From assembly GCF_009763805.1 (NCBI RefSeq), contig NZ_CP046804.1:1736001-1800000 (forward strand): DNA of 64,000 nt. Reading direction: 5' to 3'. The translations under genes and the position numbers were made by a program. Shown here piece by piece: positions 1-7,512 of the stretch (the stretch's first letter is position 1; the number at the start of each line of letters is the position of its first letter). This stretch comes from Vibrio cidicii. Its GTDB lineage: Bacteria; Pseudomonadota; Gammaproteobacteria; Enterobacterales; Vibrionaceae. Under the pieces are notes generated by a model that saw only the letters and a list, made by a program, of their open reading frames with translations, ran no database searches and had not been told where the DNA came from.

Positions 1-460
1 AAGTCTCATCAATGTCATTGTAAACTCTATACTTTGCCAAAAACGAAAGCATTTCTGCTGCTACCAAAATTTTAACATTGTCATCATCACTGAAATCAGA
101 TACATCACCTACCTTATCAACGCTGCCTATATCAATCAGTTGCGGCTCTTTGCCATCGGATGTTATCTTATTGCCATCCACCAAAAGCTCGCCAAAATAA
201 ACACCACCATCATCTTTTTCTTGAATGTAATACGTTTCTTCATGAGTCAGCATAGAACGCTTACGCAAATAATATTTTGAGTGTTCTAAACTTGACATTA
301 TGTAACTCAATTCTCTTTCATTTATATCTTCAATATCTACACAAGGATACTTTGTTTCATGCTTAGATCTACATTCTGCCATCTCTAAATTAGATGGTAA
401 GTTGAAGATAAAATAGATGATAAACAATAGTGCACATAGCGATGATCCAATTGCGCTCAT
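1..460 (-). CDS. Membrane-anchored protein of unknown function, C-terminus outside window
   Basis: Only the first 153 or so codons are visible because the gene runs off the left edge of the window. AAGGAG five bases before the ATG at 460 supports the start. Residues 6-20 are strongly hydrophobic (SSLCALLFIIYFIFNL) and would form one N-terminal membrane anchor or uncleaved signal. The rest is acidic and soluble-looking, with cysteines near residues 30 and 40. It is AT-rich like the neighbouring island genes and is transcribed in the same direction as the two secreted proteins upstream. I do not recognise the family. Confidence 0.7.
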   Translation of the reverse strand, partial: MSAIGSSLCALLFIIYFIFNLPSNLEMAECRSKHETKYPCVDIEDINERELSYIMSSLEHSKYYLRKRSMLTHEETYYIQEKDDGGVYFGELLVDGNKITSDGKEPQLIDIGSVDKVGDVSDFSDDDNVKILVAAEMLSFLAKYRVYNDIDET

Positions 461-600
461 AACAACTCCTTTCTTATAATTTTATTTATATATTATTGTT
501 GTACCATTAATATTTAAACTTGCAAAAAGACGAATGAAAAATCACACCCTTGAATATGTATATAATGTATTTTTAAGTAAAAATAATTTTCTTACACATA

Positions 601-625
601 AAAAAAAGAATCCATTTTGGATTCT
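601..625 (-). terminator. Rho-independent terminator after the 633-935 gene
   Basis: GAATCC (608-613) pairs with GGATTC (619-624) around a five-base loop. On the minus strand the hairpin is followed by a run of seven T. It sits directly after the stop codon of the 100-residue secreted protein. Confidence 0.75.
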
Positions 626-632
626 CTTTTCA

Positions 633-935
633 TCACCCGCTGCATTTTTTAGATTTGTTATCTTCTGTGCAAGCTAATGACTTTTCGCATCGTGCTTTAT
701 CAGCAGCATTTAGAATTGGACTACTTCTCACACCTAAGCTTGTCTCAAATCCACCGATACGGTTCGGATAGCCTGTCACACACGACAAAACAAACATTGG
801 CTTAGTGTACGGTGGTTCGTTGTACGGGACAGCGTAATAGAATACTTCACCCAACTTTCGCCAATGTATCTGTTCAGCCGCAAAAGCTTGCGATGTACCA
901 ACCATTAAACATATTAACATCAATATTTTCTTCAT
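633..935 (-). CDS. Small secreted cysteine protein, unknown function
   Basis: A 100-residue protein with a clear Sec signal peptide (MKKILMLICLMVGTSQAFAA, cleavage after about residue 19-20). The predicted mature part is about 80 residues with four cysteines, consistent with periplasmic disulfides. AAGGAG lies eight bases before the ATG and overlaps the stop of the upstream gene 947-1297, so the two are probably translationally coupled. The two proteins share a layout: signal peptide, aromatic FYY/VYYY patch, a C(V/Y) pair in the middle, and a C-terminal pair of cysteines next to KK. They look like diverged duplicates. No known family recognised. Confidence 0.65.
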   Translation of the reverse strand: MKKILMLICLMVGTSQAFAAEQIHWRKLGEVFYYAVPYNEPPYTKPMFVLSCVTGYPNRIGGFETSLGVRSSPILNAADKARCEKSLACTEDNKSKKCSG

Positions 936-946
936 CTTAGTTCTCC

Positions 947-1297
947 TTAGTTACATACCTTTTTATTGCATTTATTAACGTTTATTGCAGTTCTACACTC
1001 TCTTAGACTTTCATCTGATAGCATTCGTTTGTTGAGCTGTGCTGGCAGACTTAGCCAGTCTTCAAGCTGATTGTTATACGGGTTTTGATCGCTTCCCACA
1101 TAACATTCTAAGTAGTAATAATCGCGCACGATTAGCTGATTCGGATTGCTTGGGTTGTGATACTTTTGAACTTGTCCCAATTTCGAGTAGTAATAAACAC
1201 CTGCCCTATTCAGAATTTCTTCATTATCTGCAACTTTCGCGTTCGCAAAAACACTGACAAGACTTAATACAGCAGCAATAGCAATTTGTTTTTTCAT
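947..1297 (-). CDS. Small secreted cysteine protein, probable distant paralogue of the next gene
   Basis: A 116-residue protein with a Sec signal peptide (MKKQIAIAAVLSLVSVFANA), then a tyrosine-rich mature region (VYYYSK, RDYYYLECYVG) and a cysteine-containing C-terminus (CRTAINVNKCNKKVCN). AAGGA lies seven bases before the ATG. Its stop codon is embedded in the ribosome binding site of the following gene, 11 bases away, so the two form an operon. The shared arrangement of aromatic residues and cysteines suggests duplication, but identity is low. Function unknown; an exported or periplasmic factor of the island is an inference. Confidence 0.65.
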   Translation of the reverse strand: MKKQIAIAAVLSLVSVFANAKVADNEEILNRAGVYYYSKLGQVQKYHNPSNPNQLIVRDYYYLECYVGSDQNPYNNQLEDWLSLPAQLNKRMLSDESLRECRTAINVNKCNKKVCN

Positions 1298-1407
1298 AGT
1301 TATTCCTTTTTTAATTATATTTACAATGTACCATGCATATAAATCATTTAAAGTTTAGAACTACTATGCAATTTGAATATTCTGTATTTACAGTGAAAAT
1401 ATTTTTT

Positions 1408-1485
1408 ATTATATAGAAAATTAAATATAGTTTTTTCTAAAAAAGACGTGTTTTATGAAGAATTGCAAACTTTACACAAACAAAA
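1408..1485. repeat. Imperfect direct repeat, copy A
   Basis: Begins ATTATATAGAAAAT and ends TTTACACAAACAAAA. About 80% identical over 77-78 bases to copy B at 1835-1911. Each copy is followed within about 40 bases by a hairpin. Read on the minus strand, both copies contain TATAAT, so they may be duplicated promoter regions; copy A would then serve the gene starting at 1297. Confidence 0.6.
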
Positions 1486-1514
1486 GCTACGATAAGTTTT
1501 TTGTATTGATAAAT

Positions 1515-1552
1515 CAAAAAAGCCAATGCGTGATCAGCGCATTAGCTTTTTC
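1515..1552. terminator. Bidirectional hairpin terminator candidate
   Basis: An A-run, then GCCAATGCG pairing with CGCATTAGC (one mismatch) around a short loop, then a T-run. It could end transcripts from either side; no gene ends immediately next to it. Confidence 0.6.
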
Positions 1553-1690
1553 GTTTTAACTCCAAAAATAAAGTTGATTGCTATAGTAAGATTCGATACT
1601 TACAACTTCCATACTATGATGGCTATTTTCACTTAAAATATATAGCTATTTTCAAAGCTTCATTATGTATATCACAACTAACTCTATACA
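1515..1690 (-). ncRNA. Possible small RNA, leftward
   Basis: A TTGACA box (minus strand, 1724-1719) and TATATC (1702-1697) are spaced 16 bases apart. Transcription from there would run about 175 bases to the hairpin at 1515-1552. The stretch has stops in every frame and no ribosome binding site. Speculative: based on promoter plus terminator only. Confidence 0.22.
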
Positions 1691-1834
1691 CTTATAGATA
1701 TAACATTTAAATTATACTTGTCAAACAGATTATTTTAATTTTATTGGATTAAATAAACAAGAAGAGTTAAAAAACTGTATTTTTAGCATAATTTTCTGTT
1801 GTCACAATGATACTATTTATCTAAATAATTTTAA

Positions 1835-1911
1835 ATTATATAGAAAATCAAATATAGTTTTTGCTTAACAAACGTGTATTATGCAAAATTGCAATTTTTA
1901 CATAAACAAAA
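1835..1911. repeat. Imperfect direct repeat, copy B
   Basis: Second copy of the repeat at 1408-1485. It has the same ATTATATAGAAAAT start and ends TTTACATAAACAAAA, immediately before a hairpin. The conserved minus-strand TATAAT lies at 1840-1835. Confidence 0.6.
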
Positions 1912-1935
1912 AAAAAGAGCAATGTTAATTGCTCT
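1907..1935 (-). terminator. Terminator-like hairpin with minus-strand T-run
   Basis: AGAGCAAT (1916-1923) pairs with ATTGCTCT (1928-1935) around GTTA. The A-run at 1907-1916 gives a T-run on the minus strand. No leftward gene was found just upstream of it. Confidence 0.55.
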
Positions 1936-2213
1936 TCATGCTTTTCAATTATCAATTTTCTTTTTTAAATAAAACAGAGTCTCATAAGGAGGGAATAAGA
2001 TCTCTTAATTATTATTAAAGCATCAAAGAAACATTTGTCAATCTAACTCTTAAACAATTATTATAACACGCAATTAAATTACAAAATTTTAAACACATCT
2101 TACAATGTATTAAATCAGTTTTAGTATTTATCTTTTTGTATAATTCAAAAATAATTTTTATCAATATTTAAATGAAATATACACCAAAATCTATTCCATC
2201 ATTTCTCACACTC

Positions 2214-2243
2214 TTGAATTAATAAATTTCAATGCTCTAATAT
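2214..2243 (+). promoter_or_regulatory. Candidate sigma70 promoter of the pilin gene
   Basis: TTGAAT (2214-2219) and TAATAT (2238-2243) with an 18-base spacer, ending 25 bases before the pilin start codon. Pattern match only. Confidence 0.35.
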
Positions 2244-2268
2244 AAGTAAAGATATATAAGGAGAACAT

Positions 2269-4368
2269 ATGAAAAAAGAAAAAGGATTTACGCTTGTTGA
2301 AACACTCATAGCTGTAAGTATCGCAGGTGTGTTATCAACTGGTGCAATAAAATTCGCAATAGATGAATTAGAGAATGATAAACAAGAAAAAGCAGGAATT
2401 GAATTTGTTAAAATAATTGGTGCTGTTGAAAACCGCTTACTTTTAGACGGTTTTTCAGAGTCGCACTGGAATCAAAACGAGTGGAAAAACACAAATGAAG
2501 TAATAAATAATCTGTTAAGGGAACAATTGATTGCGGCTGATGCAAATTGTTCAACAGGTTCTTGGGAACCACAAGACGCTGAACAAAAGAACGCGAAACT
2601 TGTCGATTGTCTTTTATGGAACAAAATGCCTTTTGATATGCAAGCGACAGCAGAACTGAAAAAAGATAGTGCTGGTTTTGTTGAGAGTTTTGAACTGACT
2701 TTAAGCTTCAAGGATAAAGCACACTTTGAAAATGAATATCAGAACCTGCAAAGAAGTTTGTTTAAAGCAAGAGTAAAAGACACATCTGATTCTTCTTCAA
2801 ACCACTCTTATTCCTTTATCGACTTAAACACAAAGTCAGATATCTCAAACACGCAATGCATAAATCTTGATAAAGATTGTGGCGTGATGATTAGCTACAA
2901 CAGGGCTGGTTCATTTGATTATGTCAGAACTGATGGCAGCAACTCTATGCTTGATAGTCACTTGTCTTTCGTCGATGGAAGTGCTGGAACGGGCTTAACT
3001 TGCGCGAAGTGGACGAATGACAAAGATGATAATTCTGGTGCTTGGATTCAAACGCTTGATGAAGATTGCGGCATAGGCATTTACAAACAAACTGGTATCC
3101 CTGCTGCAGTTGATGTTGTCGCTGATAATGGCTCATTCAAGTCAGTAGTTTTAGATGAAGAATGTGTTTTGTATGAATGGAATGGAACAAACGTTGTAGA
3201 TAGCACTAAACGATCTCCTTGTGGGATGATAGACAATGGTTCAACGATTTATCAAGTCATTCCAAACTTGAATTCACAAGCGATTATTGCCCTATCTGCA
3301 AAGCTGAATGATTTGGACTCAAAAGCTATTCAAACAGATCAGTTAAACACAAACGAAGCAACGCTGAAAAGCGCAAAGATTCAAGTAGCAAACATTGACA
3401 GTCTTGTATCAAAAGTAGCTGTTGTCGATGATATGGAAATCATAAACACATTAAAAACTGCACTGATAGATAGTTCAACTGGCACAACGACATTCAATTC
3501 TTCTGCGATCTTTACACAAGATACGGATATGCAGCGTTTAACAGCTACAGAAATTGAAACACCTAATGTTTTTGCGACAAATATCGAAACAGCTACTATC
3601 AATGGTGTAAAACTCAGCAACGGTTATCATACCGATATCAGATCGGTTAGTGATATTGAAACAACGGGTGAAATCAAAGCGAAAAACTTTGTATCGGGAA
3701 GCGTTGAACTGTTTGATGCTAACGGCAAAGAAACACCCCAATACTGTATATCAGAAGGTAAAGGTGCAATATCAACAGATAAACGCACAGGTAGACTTTT
3801 GTATTGCTCAGGAACGTATTGGAAAGCGGCATCAGAGTATGGTGAAGACAGTGCTCCTTTCGGTTCAATCATGCTTGTTCCTTTCAATCCAGCAAATATG
3901 ATAAAGGACGGTTGGTTGGAGTTGCGCGGCCAAAGCATCATTAACAGTTCAATTATCAACAATTGTGATACAGACAAGCTTAAAAGCGTATTTGGAACAA
4001 AAATTCCTGATTGGCAAGGTTTGTTTGTAAGAGGTGCTGGCATTCAATATTTGGATGTCAAGTGGTGGAGTAGACGAGATCAGGTTTCTAAAACATCAAG
4101 TAAGATCTTTGGTTATTCATCTGTTGCTAATAGAAAAAGTTCTGGTTACATGCAAAATATTGAAGGTCGCGTGAACACAGATGATAGAAGTGCAAGGAAT
4201 CCAAAAGGTGTTTTTAGAAATGAATGGAATCCGTCAAGTGGTGGTGCAGACGGTGGTGATAGTTCAACCTATGATGTGATCTTTGATAACAGCAAAATAG
4301 TTAGAGCACATGCTCACGAAACAGCTCCTGCATTCGTTACAGCACATTATGTTATGAAATGTAAATAA
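2269..4368 (+). CDS. Large type IV prepilin with phage tail-collar-like C-terminal tip
   Basis: A 699-residue protein with a class III signal: MKKEKG/FTLVETLIAVSIAGVL. The G/FTLVE prepilin peptidase site is followed by the hydrophobic alpha-1 helix with the conserved Glu at mature position 5. AAGGAG lies six bases before the ATG. The middle is long, poor in known motifs and rich in Asp/Ser/Thr. From about residue 529 the sequence changes to a tail-fibre/collar pattern: FGSIMLVPFNPAN, DGWLELRGQSI, PDWQGLFVRGAG, and a C-terminal ETAPAFVTAHYVMK like the E-RP-N-Y-IK end of phage collar domains. Such oversized pilins (PilV, TcpB, CofB) sit at the pilus tip and start assembly or bind a receptor. 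By analogy this is a tip adhesin. No other pilus gene is in the window. Confidence 0.8.
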   Translation: MKKEKGFTLVETLIAVSIAGVLSTGAIKFAIDELENDKQEKAGIEFVKIIGAVENRLLLDGFSESHWNQNEWKNTNEVINNLLREQLIAADANCSTGSWEPQDAEQKNAKLVDCLLWNKMPFDMQATAELKKDSAGFVESFELTLSFKDKAHFENEYQNLQRSLFKARVKDTSDSSSNHSYSFIDLNTKSDISNTQCINLDKDCGVMISYNRAGSFDYVRTDGSNSMLDSHLSFVDGSAGTGLTCAKWTNDKDDNSGAWIQTLDEDCGIGIYKQTGIPAAVDVVADNGSFKSVVLDEECVLYEWNGTNVVDSTKRSPCGMIDNGSTIYQVIPNLNSQAIIALSAKLNDLDSKAIQTDQLNTNEATLKSAKIQVANIDSLVSKVAVVDDMEIINTLKTALIDSSTGTTTFNSSAIFTQDTDMQRLTATEIETPNVFATNIETATINGVKLSNGYHTDIRSVSDIETTGEIKAKNFVSGSVELFDANGKETPQYCISEGKGAISTDKRTGRLLYCSGTYWKAASEYGEDSAPFGSIMLVPFNPANMIKDGWLELRGQSIINSSIINNCDTDKLKSVFGTKIPDWQGLFVRGAGIQYLDVKWWSRRDQVSKTSSKIFGYSSVANRKSSGYMQNIEGRVNTDDRSARNPKGVFRNEWNPSSGGADGGDSSTYDVIFDNSKIVRAHAHETAPAFVTAHYVMKCK

Positions 4369-4374
4369 ACAAAC

Positions 4375-4403
4375 AAAAAAGAACGCATTATGCGTTCTTT
4401 TTT
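4375..4403. terminator. Bidirectional terminator between pilin and 4411-4977 genes
   Basis: An A-run, GAACGCA paired with TGCGTTC around a three-base loop, then a T-run. Near-perfect symmetry lets it end both convergent transcripts. Confidence 0.85.
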
Positions 4404-4410
4404 ATCGATA

Positions 4411-4977
4411 TCAAATCAACGAATGATAAATCATCAATGAACCTTTCAACACGAAGATTAAAGCAATAAAACCAACAATTACTTTTATTTTTCCTTTATG
4501 GATTTCATTCTTTTGTTCAAAAATCGCGTCAGTCGTGCTTTTAACCCTATCTAACACTATTGCAGCATACGTATTCGCTGCATCAACTCTTATAAACTCA
4601 ATTAAAAAAGTATTGAAATTCTCATCAGAATTCAAAAACTCTACATAAATATCTTTGTGTTTCTCGATGTAATCTTCAAGCTGCTTCTTATCTTTCTCTG
4701 TTTGTTTGCGTAAAGCTAAGTTGTACTCTATGACTTTTTTAGCGATTTTGTTTTCTTTTTTATGCTTCTGCTCAAGCTTTAAAAGAGTGTTTATGTAATC
4801 ATTCATGTCAATTAACTTACATTCAAGAACAAAATACTCACTTAAAAAAAGTGTATCTTCATGAGTTAACTTTTCTTCTTGTTTAATCAGCTTTTCAGCT
4901 TCATAACTCATAGCGTTAAACTTTAATTCTAATTCTTTTTTATTTTTAATTAATTCATTATCTACAATTTTTGACAT
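4411..4977 (-). CDS. Coiled-coil protein with C-terminal membrane anchor, unknown function
   Basis: 188 residues, very rich in Lys and Glu. Most of the chain (about 5-155) looks like long charged helices or coiled coil (EAEKLIKQEEKLTHEDT, EKHKKENKIAKKV). Residues 165-184 (VIVGFIALIFVLKGSLMIYH) form the only membrane segment and lie at the very C-terminus, so the protein is probably tail-anchored with its bulk in the cytoplasm. AAGGAG lies seven bases before the ATG. It converges on the pilin gene. Family not recognised. Confidence 0.65.
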   Translation of the reverse strand: MSKIVDNELIKNKKELELKFNAMSYEAEKLIKQEEKLTHEDTLFLSEYFVLECKLIDMNDYINTLLKLEQKHKKENKIAKKVIEYNLALRKQTEKDKKQLEDYIEKHKDIYVEFLNSDENFNTFLIEFIRVDAANTYAAIVLDRVKSTTDAIFEQKNEIHKGKIKVIVGFIALIFVLKGSLMIYHSLI

Positions 4978-5025
4978 AACATTTCTCCTTGTCGTTATAT
5001 AATAATTTATATCATGTCAAAAATT
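4966..5025 (-). promoter_or_regulatory. Promoter-like box and 12-bp inverted repeat spanning the start codon
   Basis: AATTTTTGACAT (4966-4977) covers the start codon of the 188-residue gene. Its exact inverse ATGTCAAAAATT lies at 5014-5025, with the ribosome binding site in the loop between. On the minus strand the outer arm contains TTGACA with TATAAC 15 bases further, so it may simply be a -35 element. If transcription starts upstream, the arms could pair and hide the start. Confidence 0.4.
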
Positions 5026-5031
5026 AATTGC

Positions 5032-5061
5032 AAAAAAGAGGTGCAACCTCTTGCACCTTTT
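5032..5061 (-). terminator. Terminator after the 448-residue gene
   Basis: AGGTGCAA (5039-5046) pairs with TTGCACCT (5051-5058) around CCTC, with an A-run before it and Ts after it. It lies just past the stop at 5071. Confidence 0.8.
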
Positions 5062-5070
5062 CCTTTTAAT

Positions 5071-6417
5071 TTAAAGATTAAACGCTCTTTTCCTGTTTCG
5101 TTTTTCTTTTGATTTATTTGAAACTTCTACATTCCATTCATCAGAGATTTTTTGTTTAAGCTCTTTTGAAACTTCTGCACTACTCAGTTCAGTTCTATTT
5201 GACTCATTTAACTGATAAAAACTAATCTCTGAATCGTCTTTGTTCTTCACAGCTAATTGATTATCAAGTTTCTGTGTTTCAAAGCCAAAGCTCTTCAATA
5301 CTTTTTCGAAGTGCATAGGGTGAATCTCAGTAGCTGCAAACACTTTGACGTTGTGATCTAAATCAGTGTAGATCTCTTTGATGTCTTGATGTCGCTCACT
5401 TAGAACAAACAAGCTACCAACATCAGTCGTTGCACCGTCGAGCTGTGGCACTGTAATACCATTTGGTAGAAGTTTGTAAGTCGCTGCTGGCTCTTCCATA
5501 ACGTTGTTAATGCAGTGTACCAATGCTTCTTCAAGTTCAAGCATGTTATCAGTGCTTAAATTCAGTTTGTTGAAAACGGGATCAAAATGGAACTGTGCAT
5601 CTCTCAAATCAAAATTGATATTCGCAAAGACAGTATCATCACCATCTTCCAATAAACACTCTATCTCGATAAGTCGTTTGTTCTTTAACTCGACATTAGA
5701 GATGATGTCGAATTTCAAATCATTAGATTCATAACTCAACAGCTCAGAATCTATTGCTTCTACAATGTCTATCTTTGTTAGCTCAGTACCATTGATTTTG
5801 TACACTGAATCTTCAAGAGCGATAAAGTGTGTGCATTCGTGTTCAAATCTATCACCTATGCTTAACTCAACAACATCAGAGTTTTTAGCTAACGTGTAAT
5901 CGACCATTAACTCTTTAAAGCTATCATTCAGCGTTAGAGAGTCATTTAAGCTATCGAACTTGCTCTTGAACATATCTCTCAGTGTGTTGTGGTAAACGTT
6001 GCTGTCAGAGTTCAGTTCGCTTAGAACTGCTAAATCATCAGCGTTTAGAACTTTATCTTTCTGATTAAAGTTGAATTGCTCAACATCAGATAAACCGCCA
6101 TTAACACTGATATCAATTGTTGGGACGATTCGCCCGTTTCCAAGATTCAGATCTTGAAACACCAAACTTGCTACATCTGCATTTTCCATAACATGTTCAT
6201 ATGCTTCATCTATATCTAATGACGATTCGTATTCTTCTAATATTCTGTCTGATAAGTGATTCAGATATGTTTTAGTTCTTGTCAGTGATTTTGAATTTTC
6301 TAACACATACTCTTCAAAAACATCGCCTTCTGATAAATTAAGTTCATCAGGTAATTGACTAACTAACCTATCAGATAAATTCTCCATGAAATCAACTTTC
6401 GATTTTTTTAATAACAT
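5071..6417 (-). CDS. Acidic 448-residue protein of unknown function
   Basis: AAGGAG five bases before the ATG at 6417 supports the start. There is no signal peptide or membrane segment, so it is probably cytoplasmic. The chain is rich in Asp, Glu, Asn and Ser and ends in a basic tail (NKSKEKRNRKRAFNL). Short motifs such as RFEHECTHFIALEDSVYKI (about 190-210) do not match a family I know. It lies upstream of the coiled-coil gene in the same direction, but a terminator and a promoter-like box separate them. Its composition and AT-rich codons match the island, not the core genes to the right. Confidence 0.6.
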   Translation of the reverse strand: MLLKKSKVDFMENLSDRLVSQLPDELNLSEGDVFEEYVLENSKSLTRTKTYLNHLSDRILEEYESSLDIDEAYEHVMENADVASLVFQDLNLGNGRIVPTIDISVNGGLSDVEQFNFNQKDKVLNADDLAVLSELNSDSNVYHNTLRDMFKSKFDSLNDSLTLNDSFKELMVDYTLAKNSDVVELSIGDRFEHECTHFIALEDSVYKINGTELTKIDIVEAIDSELLSYESNDLKFDIISNVELKNKRLIEIECLLEDGDDTVFANINFDLRDAQFHFDPVFNKLNLSTDNMLELEEALVHCINNVMEEPAATYKLLPNGITVPQLDGATTDVGSLFVLSERHQDIKEIYTDLDHNVKVFAATEIHPMHFEKVLKSFGFETQKLDNQLAVKNKDDSEISFYQLNESNRTELSSAEVSKELKQKISDEWNVEVSNKSKEKRNRKRAFNL

Positions 6418-6598
6418 AAACTCTCCTTGTTTTTATTTATTGTATAAATATATTTTATCATCAAAAGCAATTTATTTAATAGAGTGTATATTTCAGAGTT
6501 AATGATTTGTTTTAAATACTGAATAAATTGAATATCATAATTTTAATATACTTAAAATTTTAAACGAGAATCATGATTTATTATATTGAAACTTTGAT

Positions 6599-6623
6599 AA
6601 AAAAAGCATCCCAAGGGATGCTT
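6599..6623 (-). terminator. Strong hairpin with minus-strand T-run, left of miaE
   Basis: AAGCATCCC (6604-6612) pairs perfectly with GGGATGCTT (6615-6623). An A-run precedes it, so it would stop leftward transcripts. No leftward gene ends here; it may insulate the 448-residue gene from antisense reading, or lie in the miaE leader. Confidence 0.55.
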
Positions 6624-6679
6624 AATGTTCTGGATGGATGATACAATGCACAATTTCAATACTAACTTAAATCCGCATC

Positions 6680-7444
6680 ATGTTTGACACACAGTTACTA
6701 ACACCTATCAATAACTTTTTGAAATGCTCAACACCTGCGCAATGGATTGATGAAGCACGTAAGTCAGAGAATCTATCTATCATTCTGCGGGACCATTTAC
6801 TATGTGAATTGAAAGCCTCTCAGAGCGCAGTGTATCTTCTTAAACGCTATGCCTTAAACGATGAAGGTAAACAACAAATCACAGAGCTTGTGCGACCATA
6901 CGAAGATTTTGCGTATAAAGGCATAGGAAGTCTTGAAACTCTGAAAGGCAAAAGCAACATATCTAAGTCAATCAAATCAAAAAATGGCTGTGCTTACGGA
7001 CAAGATATGATCGACAAGATGGTTCTTTTGATAAAAGAAGAGCTACACCACTTCTACCAAGTTTTAGAAATCATCGAAGAGCAAGGTTTAGAGTATCGCC
7101 CGATCACCGCGAGTCGTTACGCTAAGGGAATGATTAAGCATATCCGCACTTTTGAGCCAGCGGCACTTATCGACAAACTGATTGTTGGTGCATTTATTGA
7201 AGCCCGTTCTTGCGAACGATTTGCAAAGCTTGCACCTTTCCTTGACGAGCCAATTCAGAAGTTCTACATCTCATTGCTGCGTTCAGAAGCACGACACTAT
7301 CAAGACTACTTGGAGCTTGCCGAGCAGATTGCTAATGAAGATATTTCTGAACGTATTGAGCACTTTGCTAATGTTGAAGCTCAGTTAATTTCTACTGATG
7401 ATCCTGAATTTAGATTTCACTCAGGTTTACCAAGGCAAAATTAA
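6680..7444 (+). CDS. miaE: tRNA 2-methylthio-N6-isopentenyladenosine-37 hydroxylase (island copy)
   Basis: A 254-residue, full-length MiaE, the ferritin-like diiron enzyme that hydroxylates ms2i6A37 in tRNAs reading UNN codons. Expected iron-ligand segments are visible: E in CELKASQ, EELHHFY (about 113-119), EARSCERF and SEARHYQDY. The second, 5'-truncated copy 75 bases downstream is closely similar over its whole length. This copy is more AT-rich and carries the island's codon style, so it probably arrived with the island and replaces the broken resident gene. No strong ribosome binding site is seen before ATG 6680. Confidence 0.9.
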   Translation: MFDTQLLTPINNFLKCSTPAQWIDEARKSENLSIILRDHLLCELKASQSAVYLLKRYALNDEGKQQITELVRPYEDFAYKGIGSLETLKGKSNISKSIKSKNGCAYGQDMIDKMVLLIKEELHHFYQVLEIIEEQGLEYRPITASRYAKGMIKHIRTFEPAALIDKLIVGAFIEARSCERFAKLAPFLDEPIQKFYISLLRSEARHYQDYLELAEQIANEDISERIEHFANVEAQLISTDDPEFRFHSGLPRQN

Positions 7445-7512
7445 TTTTCAGCTTAAACCTATTAAAATCAAAGATATATGACTTTTCATAGCAATATGCA
7501 CACGTAATCTTT

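Larger units (their letters stand above)
1298..2213. other. Long AT-rich intergenic region with repeats and hairpins, no convincing gene
   Basis: About 0.9 kb between the leftward secreted-protein pair and the rightward pilin gene. It contains two copies of a 78-base imperfect repeat, two terminator-like hairpins and a sigma70-like promoter pointing left, listed separately. All frames carry frequent stops. A strong Shine-Dalgarno-like string (TAAGGAGGG, 1985-1993) has no ATG, GTG or TTG at a usable distance. Confidence 0.6.

Noticed and set aside
1985..1993. Strong Shine-Dalgarno-like TAAGGAGGG suggesting a missed gene
   Set aside because: No ATG, GTG or TTG follows at usable distance and the frames stop quickly.
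2269..4368. A shufflon around the large pilin, as with PilV
   Set aside because: No inverted repeat cassettes or alternative C-terminal segments, and no recombinase gene, are visible nearby in the window.
1..7500. Chromosomal integron cassette array
   Set aside because: Genes point in both directions with their own terminators, and no attC-like repeated sites were seen between them.
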